Shown here in pieces: positions 39,942 to 48,801 of a DNA stretch of 64,000 nt. The stretch is from positions 1-64,000 of the forward strand of contig SCRN01000044.1 of the NCBI GenBank assembly GCA_004322045.1, written 5' to 3'. The notes below the pieces were generated by a model. The model did not search any database, was not told where the DNA came from, and saw nothing but the letters and a program-made list of their open reading frames with translations. This stretch comes from Paraburkholderia sp. (lineage in GTDB: Bacteria; Pseudomonadota; Gammaproteobacteria; Burkholderiales; Burkholderiaceae). Each line of letters begins with the position of its first letter. The first letter of the stretch is position 1. The position numbers and the translations under genes are program-made.

Positions 39942-39972
39942 GCAAAAACCCCGCAATATGCGGGGTTTTTGC
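39942..39972. terminator. Strong bidirectional terminator after csp
   Basis: GCAAAAACCCCGC (39942-39954) and GCGGGGTTTTTGC (39960-39972) form a 13-bp perfect stem with a 5-nt loop and built-in A and T runs. It ends the csp transcript. It could also catch the Hsp70-like gene arriving from the right, whose stop is at 40092. Confidence 0.9.
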
Positions 39973-40091
39973 ATTGGGTGGCCGATGCCGCACCGCAACT
40001 GCAGGTTGCCCCATCCGCTTGCCTGGGCGGTGCGCCGGAATACGCGTTCGCCTGTCTCGAATAGGGGCCGAGAAGCGGGCCGAGAAGCGCG

Positions 40092-41351
40092 CTAAGCGAA
40101 CAGGCGTTGGGCATGAATGCCCAAGCCCGCGGCAACGCTCGCCAGGCGATCGCCGAATACGGGGCGAGCCGCCGGGAAAACGGCGCACAGCGCCTGCGTC
40201 AAGAAGTGCAGGCCCGTCGAGCCGCCCGTGAAATACAGTGCGTCCACGTCGCCCGGCGCCACGCCCGCGGCCCTCACGGTCTCGCGCGCCGCCTCCGCAA
40301 TACGCCGAGTCTCGTCCTCTCCTGCCGCGATCAGTTGCGCTTCGTCGAACGCGACGCGCAAGTCGGTTTCGACGTCGTCCAGATCGATCGATGTCTCCCC
40401 GCCTGCCGCGACGCCGATTTTGGCCTCTTCCGCGCGTGCGGCAAGCGCATGCCCCAGCCGGCGCTCGACCACCCTCATGAGCCGCTCGTGGTGGCGCACG
40501 TCGCGGTACAGATGCCGCATCAACGCCAGCTCGCCAATCCTTTTGCCCGAGTAGACCGTGTTGATCAAATGCCAAGTGGCCAAGTCGAAATAAATGCGGT
40601 TCGGGACTTCACGGCCTTCCGGATCGAGGGACCGGTAACCCAGCTCAGGCAAGATCGTTTCCATCTCGACGCGCCGGTCGAAGTCGGTCCCGGCCACATG
40701 GACGCCGTGATGCGCGAGCACGTCGTCCTTGCGCTCGATACGGCGCATGCGATCCGGCCCCACGCGCACGAGCGAGAAGTCGGACGTGCCGCCGCCGATA
40801 TCGGCGACCAACACCAACGCTTCGGCGCTCAACCGCGACTCGTAGTCGAACGCGGCGGCAATCGGCTCGTACTGGAAATGGATCTCGCTCAAGCCCGCCG
40901 CCTGTGCGGCGCCGGCCAACTGGCGTTGCGCTAGCGCATCGGCGCGCGGATCGTCATCGACAAAAAACACCGGGCGTCCGAGCACGGCCCGCTCGATCGG
41001 CACGCCCGCACACAATTCCGCTTGGCGCTTGAGGAACCCGACGAAGATCGCGACGATTTCGGTGTACTTGATGGCACTGCCGTCGCCGAGGTCTGTCGCG
41101 GTTTCTGCCAGCGGCGAGCCCAAGATACTTTTCAGCGAACGCATCAAGCGCCCATCGAAACCGTCGATGTACTCGGCCAGCGCGGCGCGGCCGTAGGCGC
41201 GCGTATGTTCGTCCGTGTTGAAGAAGACCGCGGTGGGCAACGTCGTATGGGCGCCCTCGACAGGAGCCAGCACCAACGTCTCGCCGCGCGGCAGGGCCAC
41301 GGCCGAGTTGGACGTGCCGAAGTCGATCGCGCAGTAAGGCTTCGCTTTCAT
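40092..41351 (-). CDS. Hsp70-family ATPase domain protein (YegD-like)
   Basis: This 419-aa protein covers only the actin-like ATPase part of Hsp70. Phosphate-1 is IDFGTSNSAVALP (about residues 8-20), phosphate-2 is LVADIGGGTSDFSLV and the adenosine region is YFTGGSTGLHFL. The DnaK substrate-binding domain and lid are missing, as in E. coli YegD. Function of this group is not established. It lies convergent to the cold-shock gene. The start at 41351 (MKAKPYCAIDFG) is preferred over 41384, which would add Cys-rich residues. Confidence 0.88.
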   Translation of the reverse strand: MKAKPYCAIDFGTSNSAVALPRGETLVLAPVEGAHTTLPTAVFFNTDEHTRAYGRAALAEYIDGFDGRLMRSLKSILGSPLAETATDLGDGSAIKYTEIVAIFVGFLKRQAELCAGVPIERAVLGRPVFFVDDDPRADALAQRQLAGAAQAAGLSEIHFQYEPIAAAFDYESRLSAEALVLVADIGGGTSDFSLVRVGPDRMRRIERKDDVLAHHGVHVAGTDFDRRVEMETILPELGYRSLDPEGREVPNRIYFDLATWHLINTVYSGKRIGELALMRHLYRDVRHHERLMRVVERRLGHALAARAEEAKIGVAAGGETSIDLDDVETDLRVAFDEAQLIAAGEDETRRIAEAARETVRAAGVAPGDVDALYFTGGSTGLHFLTQALCAVFPAARPVFGDRLASVAAGLGIHAQRLFA

Positions 41352-41566
41352 CGCAACTCGCTTTATGCCAACACAACAACACAACAGAAGGGAGCGCTTT
41401 TTATCACGAACTGGCCGATAGGAGCAATCGGTGCGCCAATCGAGACGGTATTGGGCGGCGCGTTAGCCAACAACCAGGCACGCTGTTTGCGCACCCCGCC
41501 AATGGCCCATTGACGAGGCTGCGCGACGCGCCCGAGCCCAGTCCAACCTCAGGAGATGCCGTTTCC

Positions 41567-43120
41567 ATGAAAGCGCCCTCGCCCCTACCACGCCCCGCCT
41601 CGCCGGAAACGGGGCTCGAGGCCTCGAGGCCTGCACCTGAACCCACGGCGCGGGCGGCCACGCTTGCCGAGCCGCGCGACGATATCTTCGAAACCGACTT
41701 GCCGTCGCGGCTCGATCGCCTGCCATGGGGCCGCTTTCATACGTTGATCGTCATCGCGCTGGGCGTGACGTGGCTGCTCGATGGGCTCGAAGTCACGCTC
41801 GCGGGCGCGGTGGCGGGCGCCCTCAAGGCCAGCCCCGCGCTGCATTTGACCGACGCCGACATCGGTCTGGCCGGCAGCGCCTACATCGCAGGCGCCGTGG
41901 TCGGCGCGCTCGGCTTCGGCTGGCTCACCGATCGGCTCGGGCGGCGCAAACTGTTTTTCGCCACGCTGGGCCTGTATCTGGTCGCCACCGCGGCCACGGC
42001 GTTCTCGTGGAATTTCGCCAGCTTCGCCATACTGCGCTGTTTGACAGGGGCCGGCATCGGCGGCGAGTACGCGGCCATCAATTCGACGATCCAAGAATTC
42101 ACGCCGGCACGCGTGCGCGGCTGGACCGACCTCGGCATCAACGGAACCTTTTGGGTGGGCGCGGCGCTGGGCGCGGGCGGCTCGCTCGTGTTGCTCGACC
42201 CCAGCGTCGTGCCGGGCGACTTGGGCTGGCGCGCCTGCTTCTTCATCGGCGCGGCGCTCGCGCTCGTCATCGTCTTCATGCGCGTCTGGGTGCCGGAAAG
42301 CCCGCGTTGGCTCCTCACGCACAACGAGCCCCACCAGGCACGCAGCATCGTGCAAGCCATCGAAGCGCGCTTTCATCGCGCCGGGCGCGCGCCGCTTTCG
42401 AACGAGCTCAAGACACTGCGCTTTGCGCGGCGCGACAGCACGCCCCTCGCGGAAGTCTTCACCGCGCTGTTCGTCACGCACCGGCGCAGATCCTTGGTCG
42501 GCCTCGCGCTGATGACGGCCCAGGCATTCTTCTACAACGCGATCTTCTTCACCTACGCACTCGTGCTGACCGACTTTTATCACGTGCCGAGCGGGGAAGT
42601 CGGCCGCTACCTGCTGCCGTTCGCACTCGGCAACTTTCTCGGCCCAATCGTGCTCGGCCACGCGTTCGACGCGATCGGGCGCCGCACCATGATCGCCACC
42701 ACCTACGCCCTGTCGGGGCTTCTGCTGACGGGCAGCGGCTACCTATTCGCGCATGGGATGCTGACCGTCGAGCAGCAAACCGTCGCTTGGATGGTGATTT
42801 TCTTCTTTGCTTCGGCCGCCGCGAGTTCGGCCTACCTGACCGTGAGCGAATCGTTTCCGCTCGAGATCCGCGCGCTCGCCATCGCCGTCTTCTATGCCTT
42901 GGGCACGGCGCTCGGCGGTATTGCCGGCCCCGCGCTCTTCGGCCGGCTCATCGACACGCAGCAGCGCAGCGCCGTGTTCGAAGGCTACCTGCTCGGCTCG
43001 GCGCTGATGCTGGCGGCCGCGGCGATTGCAGCGATTTGGGGCGTCGACGCCGAGCGCAAAGCGTTGGAACAAGTCGCCACACCGCTTTCGGCGCTGAGCG
43101 AGGACGCCGACGCACGCTGA
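41567..43120 (+). CDS. MFS transporter (sugar/metabolite-porter-like)
   Basis: This 517-aa protein has 12 predicted transmembrane helices. Major-facilitator signature loops include GWLTDRLGRRKLF after helix 2 and the related GHAFDAIGRRTM after helix 8, plus VPESPRWLL at the end of the first half. These mark the sugar-porter/MHS-like branch. An unusually long hydrophilic N-terminus of about 55 residues precedes helix 1. Substrate unknown. ATG 41567 has AGGAG at a long spacing of 12 nt; an upstream TTG at 41510 is less likely. Confidence 0.85.
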   Translation: MKAPSPLPRPASPETGLEASRPAPEPTARAATLAEPRDDIFETDLPSRLDRLPWGRFHTLIVIALGVTWLLDGLEVTLAGAVAGALKASPALHLTDADIGLAGSAYIAGAVVGALGFGWLTDRLGRRKLFFATLGLYLVATAATAFSWNFASFAILRCLTGAGIGGEYAAINSTIQEFTPARVRGWTDLGINGTFWVGAALGAGGSLVLLDPSVVPGDLGWRACFFIGAALALVIVFMRVWVPESPRWLLTHNEPHQARSIVQAIEARFHRAGRAPLSNELKTLRFARRDSTPLAEVFTALFVTHRRRSLVGLALMTAQAFFYNAIFFTYALVLTDFYHVPSGEVGRYLLPFALGNFLGPIVLGHAFDAIGRRTMIATTYALSGLLLTGSGYLFAHGMLTVEQQTVAWMVIFFFASAAASSAYLTVSESFPLEIRALAIAVFYALGTALGGIAGPALFGRLIDTQQRSAVFEGYLLGSALMLAAAAIAAIWGVDAERKALEQVATPLSALSEDADAR

Positions 43121-43151
43121 GCACTCGGCCCCGAGTCGAACGGCGCTCGGC

Positions 43152-44441
43152 TCAAGCTGCCGGCGCGACGACGGGGCGCGCGGCCCCGCGGCGGTGAATC
43201 CTCAAGACGAGCATCGCGCCGACGAGGCACAACCCGCCCGAGATCATCGAGGCGACCGTATAGGTGCCGAGGCTCGCGCGCAGCAGGCCCGCGCCATAGG
43301 CCGCGAATGCGGCCCCGAGCTGGTGGCCCGCCACGACCCAACCGAATACCACGGGCGCCGACTCCTTGCCGAAGACGTCCGTCGTCAAGCGCACGGTCGG
43401 CGGCACGGTGGCAATCCAGTCGAGCCCGTAGAAGAGGGCGAACAGGGGCAGCCCGAAGAAATCGAAACCGAACGCGTAGGGCAGATAGATCAGCGACAGT
43501 CCGCGCAGCCCGTAATACCAGAACAGCAGCACCCGGCTGTTGAAGCGATCGGACAGCCACCCGGAGAGCGTCGTGCCGACCAGATCGAAGAGGCCCATGG
43601 CCGCGAGTAACGATGCGCCCTGCACTTCGCTCATGCCGTAGTCGCCGCACATCGCGATCAGGTGCGTACCCACATAGCCGTTGGTGCTCGCGCCGCAAAT
43701 GAAAAAGCTGAAGAACAGGAGCCAGAAGTCGCGGCTTTTGCTGGCCGAAGCGAGCGTGCCGAACGCGATGGCGAGCGGATTCTTCGCGGCTTGCGCCGCC
43801 GTGCGCGGCGCGTCGTGCGGCTCGCCATAGGGGCGCAGCCCAACGCTATCCGGACGCTCGGGCAACAAGAACGCGACGAGCGGCAGCACGAGCGCCGCGG
43901 CGAGCGCCACGATCAACACGACCGGCCGCCACCCGTGATGCTCGGCCACCGCGGCGAGCATCGGCAGGAACACGAGCTGGCCCGTGGCCGAACTCGCCGT
44001 CAAGATACCCATCACCAGGCCGCGGCGCTGCGTGAACCAGCGATTAACGACCGTGGCGGACAGCGTCAACGCCGCGACGCCCGTCGCCCCGCCCACCATG
44101 ACGCCCCAGATGAGGATCATTTGCCAAGGCGCCGTCATCATCGACGAAAGCGCGACGCCGCCGCCCATCACGGCCAGCGCCGTCATGAGCGTGGGCCGCA
44201 CGCCGAAGCGCTGCATCGAGGCAGCCGCGAACGGACCGGTGAGGCCGTAGAGCGCGATATTGACGGAAATCGCCAGTGAAATCGTCGCTCGGCTCCAGCC
44301 GAATTGATGCTCGAGCGGCAGCATCATCACGCTCGGCGTGGCGCGCGTCCCGGCTGCGGCGAGCAACACCAGGAACACCACTGCGGCGACGACCCATCCG
44401 TAATGGGCACGCCCGCTGATTCTTTTTGCAATCCAGTTCAT
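43152..44441 (-). CDS. MFS transporter, oxalate/formate-antiporter or monocarboxylate-like branch
   Basis: This 429-aa 12-helix transporter has an N-terminus (HYGWVVAAVVFLVLLAAAGT) and a FGWSRATISLA segment typical of the OFA/MCT subgroup, which moves monocarboxylates. The start at 44441 has AGGAG 6 nt upstream; a GTG at 44447 is less likely. It is divergent from a TetR gene across 250 bp containing a 16-bp palindrome, so it is probably controlled by that repressor. The actual substrate is unknown. Confidence 0.86.
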   Translation of the reverse strand: MNWIAKRISGRAHYGWVVAAVVFLVLLAAAGTRATPSVMMLPLEHQFGWSRATISLAISVNIALYGLTGPFAAASMQRFGVRPTLMTALAVMGGGVALSSMMTAPWQMILIWGVMVGGATGVAALTLSATVVNRWFTQRRGLVMGILTASSATGQLVFLPMLAAVAEHHGWRPVVLIVALAAALVLPLVAFLLPERPDSVGLRPYGEPHDAPRTAAQAAKNPLAIAFGTLASASKSRDFWLLFFSFFICGASTNGYVGTHLIAMCGDYGMSEVQGASLLAAMGLFDLVGTTLSGWLSDRFNSRVLLFWYYGLRGLSLIYLPYAFGFDFFGLPLFALFYGLDWIATVPPTVRLTTDVFGKESAPVVFGWVVAGHQLGAAFAAYGAGLLRASLGTYTVASMISGGLCLVGAMLVLRIHRRGAARPVVAPAA

Positions 44442-44591
44442 CGGCACTCCTGAGGACGCGCGGCCGGCCGCAAGGCAGCTACGCGCGCATGTTGGCGTTT
44501 TTGTCGTTATCGGTGCGTCCGGGACCCGTTCAGTCCAACGCCCCGTGCATTCGATGTTACAGATCAGTCACAAACATGAGTTGCCATGCTA

Positions 44592-44607
44592 GTGACCGGT
44601 CGGTAAC
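44592..44607. promoter_or_regulatory. Operator palindrome between MFS gene and tetR gene
   Basis: GTGACCGGTCGGTAAC is a 16-bp near-perfect palindrome with only the third and central pairs mismatched. It sits between the divergent MFS transporter and TetR regulator genes. This is the typical size and symmetry of a TetR-family operator. Its core decamer ACCGGTCGGT is identical to that in the paaF/paaN gap (980-989). Confidence 0.68.
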
Positions 44608-44692
44608 ATGTCAAGTGGATCAGATTCGTAGGCTTGCGCGATCAGGCGAGAAGCGCCGATCATCGCCGCAGCCATTACCCGGACACCTCACC

Positions 44693-45358
44693 ATGACGAC
44701 GAGAAGCGCCGAACACTCTCTCACTCATGCGGCGGCGGCCAAAGCGGCCGCCACCGCCAAAGCGCGGCCGCATACGGCCGGTGCGACGGCTCAGCAGTTG
44801 TTGCTGCGCGCTGCGGGCGAGCTCTTCTATCAGGAAGGGGTGCGCGCCGTCGGCGTCGATGCCGTGGTCGAGCGCGCGGGCGTCAACAAAATGAGCCTGT
44901 ACCGGCAATTTTCGTCCAAGGACGAGTTGATCGTCGCCTACTTGGAACAGGCCAACGATTGCTTTTTCAGCTACTTCGACAAGAGCATCGATCAGCATCC
45001 AGGCGACCCGGTGCGCCAGATCGCGCAGTATTTCGAGGACCTCGAGCGCCGGGCATCGCGCGAAGGCTACCGGGGATGTCCGTTCGTCAACGTGGCGGCC
45101 GAGTTTCCCGATCCCTCGCACCCGGCGCGGCAGATCGTTGCGCGCAACAAGGCCCAATTGATCGAACGGCTGCAGGCGCTGACGATCGCGGCGGGCGCCG
45201 ACGATCCGGCCGCGCTGGCCGATGCGTTGGCGCTGCTGATCGAGGGCGTCTACGCGGCCAGCCAGACATACGGGCCGGGGTGCGGCCCGATCCGCTCGGC
45301 CGCACGCGTGGCCGCACAGATCGTGGCGGCGGCTTGCCCGCAGCGCACCGCCGCGTAA
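44693..45358 (+). CDS. TetR/AcrR-family transcriptional regulator
   Basis: This 221-aa regulator has a disordered Ala/Lys-rich N-terminus of about 35 residues, followed by the TetR helix-turn-helix (VDAVVERAGVNKMSLYRQF). The C-terminal domain has the motif RGCPFVNVAAEFPD, seen in a common AcrR subgroup. It likely represses the divergent MFS transporter gene and itself through the palindrome at 44592-44607. The ligand is unknown. Confidence 0.87.
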   Translation: MTTRSAEHSLTHAAAAKAAATAKARPHTAGATAQQLLLRAAGELFYQEGVRAVGVDAVVERAGVNKMSLYRQFSSKDELIVAYLEQANDCFFSYFDKSIDQHPGDPVRQIAQYFEDLERRASREGYRGCPFVNVAAEFPDPSHPARQIVARNKAQLIERLQALTIAAGADDPAALADALALLIEGVYAASQTYGPGCGPIRSAARVAAQIVAAACPQRTAA

Positions 45359-45393
45359 AATGCCCGCGGTCCCTTCCGCGACAGCCGAACGAT

Positions 45394-45990
45394 ATGCTCG
45401 ATAGCCCCCCGCAGCCGCAGCTGCCCGCCGATAGCGATACTAACAACGCGATCGTCGCTACGACACGCCATTGGCTCGTGCGCGCGGTGATCGGCCTGAA
45501 TCTGTGCCCATTCGCAAAGAGCGTCCATGTAAAGGGGCAAATCCGCTACGTGGTGAGCGATGCCTGCGATGTCGAAGGGATGCTCGCTGCGCTCGAGACG
45601 GAGCTGCGCACCCTCGTCGAAGCGGATGCCGAGCGCATCGACACGTCGCTGCTGATTTTTCCGCACGCATTCGCCGATTTCCTCGAATTCAACGACGCGC
45701 TGTTTTTCGCCGAGCGGTTGCTCGAGCAAATGCGGCTGGCGGGCGAACTGCAGCTCGCGAGCTTCCATCCGCAATATCAGTTTGCGGGCACGCAGCCGGG
45801 CGACATCGAAAACTACACGAACCGCGCGCCCTACCCCATCTTGCATTTGTTGCGCGAATCGAGCGTCGAACGGGCAACCCAAGCGTTTCCGGACGCCGCC
45901 GAGATCTTCGAGCGCAATCAGGAAACGCTACGCCGTCTCGGACATGAGGGATGGCGCCTGTGGATGCAGGAGGAGGCCGAGCGGCCCTAG
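45394..45990 (+). CDS. DUF1415-domain protein
   Basis: This 198-aa conserved protein contains the recognisable DUF1415 features: TRHWLVRAVIGLNLCPFAK near the N-terminus, LLIFPHAFADF in the middle and ASFHPQYQFAG followed by NYTNRAPYP. A conserved Cys-Pro and several His suggest a catalytic or metal-binding role, but function is unknown. It is 35 bp after the tetR gene. Its TAG stop shares a CTAG tetranucleotide with the stop of the convergent gene. Confidence 0.85.
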   Translation: MLDSPPQPQLPADSDTNNAIVATTRHWLVRAVIGLNLCPFAKSVHVKGQIRYVVSDACDVEGMLAALETELRTLVEADAERIDTSLLIFPHAFADFLEFNDALFFAERLLEQMRLAGELQLASFHPQYQFAGTQPGDIENYTNRAPYPILHLLRESSVERATQAFPDAAEIFERNQETLRRLGHEGWRLWMQEEAERP

Positions 45991-46823
45991 GCCGGAGCGA
46001 AGAATCGCTCGCGCAGCGAATCGAGGCCGAAGGTATCGAGCACTTGCGCCAACCGCTCGGCCGGCCGCTTACGCGGCAAATCCTTGTACTGGGCGATGAT
46101 CAGCTCGTTCTTCATCGAATGCTCCCAGCCGACGAGCTCGGTCACGCTCACCTGATAGCCATGCGCTTCCAATTGCAGGCAACGTAGGACGTTCGTGATT
46201 TGGCTGCCGAATTCGCGCGTGTGCAGCGGGTGGCGGTAAATCTCCGTGAGCGCGTTGCCTAGCGATTTGCCCTTGTTGCGCCGCAAGAAGCCCGCGACCT
46301 CGGCCTGACAGCACGGCACAAGCACGATGTAGCGCGCATGCTTTTCCAAGGCGAAGCGAATCGCGTCGTCGGTTGCGGTATCGCACGCGTGCAGCGCGGT
46401 GACGACATCGACCGTTGCAGGCAAGCGCGTCGAATCGATGGAATCGGCCACCGACACGTTCAAGAACGACATCGCTTCGAAGCCCAACCGTTGGGCGAGC
46501 GCCGTCGATCTTTCGACGAGCTCGGCCCGCGTTTCAATTCCGAAGATGTGAGACCCCGTCCCGGGCGGCAATGCCTTGAAAAAAAGATCGTAGAGGATAA
46601 AACCAAGATACGACTTGCCCGCGCCGTGATCGACGAGCGTAACGGAGCCGCGATCGCGCATCACGTCCTGAAGCAGCGGCTCGATGAACTGGAACAGGTG
46701 ATAGACCTGCTTGAGCTTGCGGCGGCTGTCTTGGTTCAGCTTGCCGTCGCGCGTGAGGATGTGTAGCTCCTTGAGCAGCTCGATCGATTGCTCAGGGCGG
46801 ATTTCGTAAGTCTTGGTGGACAT
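45987..46823 (-). CDS. SAM-dependent methyltransferase-like protein
   Basis: This 278-aa protein has a class I methyltransferase core. Motif I is LVDHGAGKSYLGFIL (about residues 66-80), an acidic strand end is GIETR, and DVVTALHACDTATDD lies near motif IV. VPCCQAEV has a Cys pair seen in the Methyltransf_32-type group of tRNA/protein methyltransferases. The substrate is unknown. The start at 46823 (MSTKTYEIRPEQ) was chosen because the 21 upstream codons are atypical. Confidence 0.8.
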   Translation of the reverse strand: MSTKTYEIRPEQSIELLKELHILTRDGKLNQDSRRKLKQVYHLFQFIEPLLQDVMRDRGSVTLVDHGAGKSYLGFILYDLFFKALPPGTGSHIFGIETRAELVERSTALAQRLGFEAMSFLNVSVADSIDSTRLPATVDVVTALHACDTATDDAIRFALEKHARYIVLVPCCQAEVAGFLRRNKGKSLGNALTEIYRHPLHTREFGSQITNVLRCLQLEAHGYQVSVTELVGWEHSMKNELIIAQYKDLPRKRPAERLAQVLDTFGLDSLRERFFAPA

Positions 46824-47138
46824 AGTGGGACGGCTCTCGGACAAGTCGCCTCCAACGTGCGACAGCCTACAGAAGCATAAGGACAATCGCGTCAGTTTAC
46901 CGAAAAGCGCAAAGACGCCGGCAATGGCGCAGGAACGGTTTATGCAATGACGCGCGGACGCGTTGTTTCAAGCCCGCGGGGTCGATGGCCGAACAGGGCA
47001 AACGCGCGATGCGCGCGGGCGCTGAGCCTACTTGGCGCGGGCAAGCGTAACGCGCGAAACGCGAGACGCGTTACGTAACGTAACGCCCGATAACGCCCGC
47101 CGGCAGTAAGCGTTGACGACAGCACAAGGACGACAGCG
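46824..47138. other. Divergent intergenic region with TAACG repeats
   Basis: About 315 bases without a gene. The right part (47045-47100) carries four direct TAACG pentamers (47048, 47076, 47081, 47091) and one inverted copy (47069-47073). It also has a 9-bp inverted repeat CGTAACGCG/CGCGTTACG and a near-duplicate TAACGCCCG pair. A 9-bp direct repeat GACGACAGC (47115-47123 and 47129-47137) abuts the start of the next gene. No clear promoter boxes. Confidence 0.6.
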
Positions 47139-47462
47139 ATGGCTACGATACCCAACCGAGACGCCGAGCAAAAGTTTCAAGCGATGCTCGCCAATCTCCT
47201 CACCCCGCCGACAGGCTGGTCGGAAAAGCAGCAATTGGAGCTCGAGATGGCGCGGGACATTTCGGTCGAGATGTTGCGGCTCGCCGAATCGATGCGCGAT
47301 TCGGAGCCCGGCCTCGAAGCCATGCTGACGCTGCTCAAGTACGCCAAGGTGGTGGACTTCATTCTCACGACGCTCGCATCGAGGCGCGAGATTCGCCCGC
47401 AAACGCTACGTGTCATCTTCAAGCTGGCGGGATTGAACGTCGACGAAGCCTATCCGGGCTGA
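47139..47462 (+). CDS. Small protein of unknown function
   Basis: This 107-aa, helix-rich, mildly acidic protein has no membrane segment or signal peptide. Features visible are a Trp near residue 26 (PTGWSEKQQLELEMARD) and a Leu-rich helical stretch (EAMLTLLKYAKVVDFILTTL). I do not recognise its family. Codon usage is like that of its neighbours. A repeat-rich region upstream, with multiple TAACG motifs, suggests regulated expression. Confidence 0.65.
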   Translation: MATIPNRDAEQKFQAMLANLLTPPTGWSEKQQLELEMARDISVEMLRLAESMRDSEPGLEAMLTLLKYAKVVDFILTTLASRREIRPQTLRVIFKLAGLNVDEAYPG

Positions 47463-47531
47463 GGGCGCGGGCGCGACGCGCGGCGCCGCCCAAGCGCCCG
47501 CGACGGCGGCGCGTGCCCGCCAACGCGAGCA

Positions 47532-48674
47532 TCACTTCGCGCCGAGCCGCCACAGCGACGTCACCTCGGCCTTTCGCGCGTGGTAGAGCGGATCGGTCGA
47601 ATCCGCCGCCTTCGGGTGCATCGGCCGTATGTCATCCCTTCCTATCACCTTCAGGCCCGCCGCATCGATCATCGCCTGCAATACATCGGGCGAGCGCAGC
47701 CCCAAGTGCACGGCGAAATCGGACAGAACGAGCCAGCCTTCACCCCCAGGCTCGAGATGGGCGGCAAGACCGTCGAGAAATCCTTTCAACATGCCGCTGT
47801 CGGCGTCGTAGATGGCGCGCTCGATCGGCGAGCTTGGCCGCGCCGGCAGCCAGGGGGGATTGCACACGATGAGCGGCGCGCGGCCGGGGGGAAACAGGTC
47901 GGCCTCGATCACGTCCACCTGATCGCTCAAACCCAGACGCTCGATGTTTTCGCGCGCGCAAGCGAGTGCGCGCGCATCGGTGTCGGTCGCGACGACACGC
48001 GCCACGCCGCGCTTGGCGAGCACTGCGGCCAACACGCCCGTGCCGGTGCCGATATCGAATGCGAGCGAGCGAGCGGGAAGCGGCGCGCGCGCCACCAGAT
48101 CGACATACTCCCCTCTGACGGGCGAGAACACGCCGTAATAGGGATGAATGCTCGCCCCCAGCGCGGGGATTTCGACGCCTTTCTTGCGCCATTCATGCGC
48201 GCCGATGAGCCCGAGCAGTTCCCGCAACGAGACGACGGACGGCGTCACGCCGCCCGCATCGGCCGGTCCGTAGCCTTCCAGACAAGCGTCCTTCACCTCG
48301 GGTGCACGCCGCAGCGCAATCGAATAATCGGCTTCGAGCGGAATCAACAGCATGCCGAGCGTGCGCGCTCGCTGCGCCTGCGCTTGCCGGTGCGCGTTGA
48401 ACGCGTCAAGCGGCGAAGCCGGTTGCTTGCGCGGCTTGCGTTCGATCCGGCGCGCCATCGCCTGCAGCAACTGACGCGCGTTCTGATAATCGCCCCGCCA
48501 TAAGAGCGCCGTGCCCTCACAGGCCAGGCGGTAGGCGGCATCGGCGGTCATGCGGTCATCGGCGATAACGACGCGGCGCGGCGGCGGCACGCCGGCTTCG
48601 GAGCGCCAGCGCGCGCTGTGCTCGCCCGCTGCGTCGGTCCAAACGATAAGGGGAAACGGTGAAGAAGAGGTCAC
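47532..48674 (-). CDS. Class I SAM-dependent methyltransferase (HemK/PrmC-like fold)
   Basis: This protein of about 380 aa has a C-terminal methyltransferase domain. Motif I is AFDIGTGTGVLAAVLA, the acidic residue is in VVATDTDARAL, and the catalytic-type NPPW is in IVCNPPWLPARP. An N-terminal helical region of about 150 residues is Arg-rich. NPPY/W enzymes methylate amide or amino nitrogens of proteins, rRNA or DNA; the target here is unknown. The start is uncertain; I used GTG 48674, and the frame is open to 48731. Confidence 0.78.
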   Translation of the reverse strand: MTSSSPFPLIVWTDAAGEHSARWRSEAGVPPPRRVVIADDRMTADAAYRLACEGTALLWRGDYQNARQLLQAMARRIERKPRKQPASPLDAFNAHRQAQAQRARTLGMLLIPLEADYSIALRRAPEVKDACLEGYGPADAGGVTPSVVSLRELLGLIGAHEWRKKGVEIPALGASIHPYYGVFSPVRGEYVDLVARAPLPARSLAFDIGTGTGVLAAVLAKRGVARVVATDTDARALACARENIERLGLSDQVDVIEADLFPPGRAPLIVCNPPWLPARPSSPIERAIYDADSGMLKGFLDGLAAHLEPGGEGWLVLSDFAVHLGLRSPDVLQAMIDAAGLKVIGRDDIRPMHPKAADSTDPLYHARKAEVTSLWRLGAK

Positions 48675-48801
48675 GAAACGAAATCGAAATAGGAGTAGCG
48701 CGCTTGCCCGGCATCGGCCGAGTTCGCACAAAGCGACACGATACCCCGCTTTCGGCTGCGCCTCGCGAATCTATCGTCGACCTTCGCGCCACATCCCCCG
48801 C

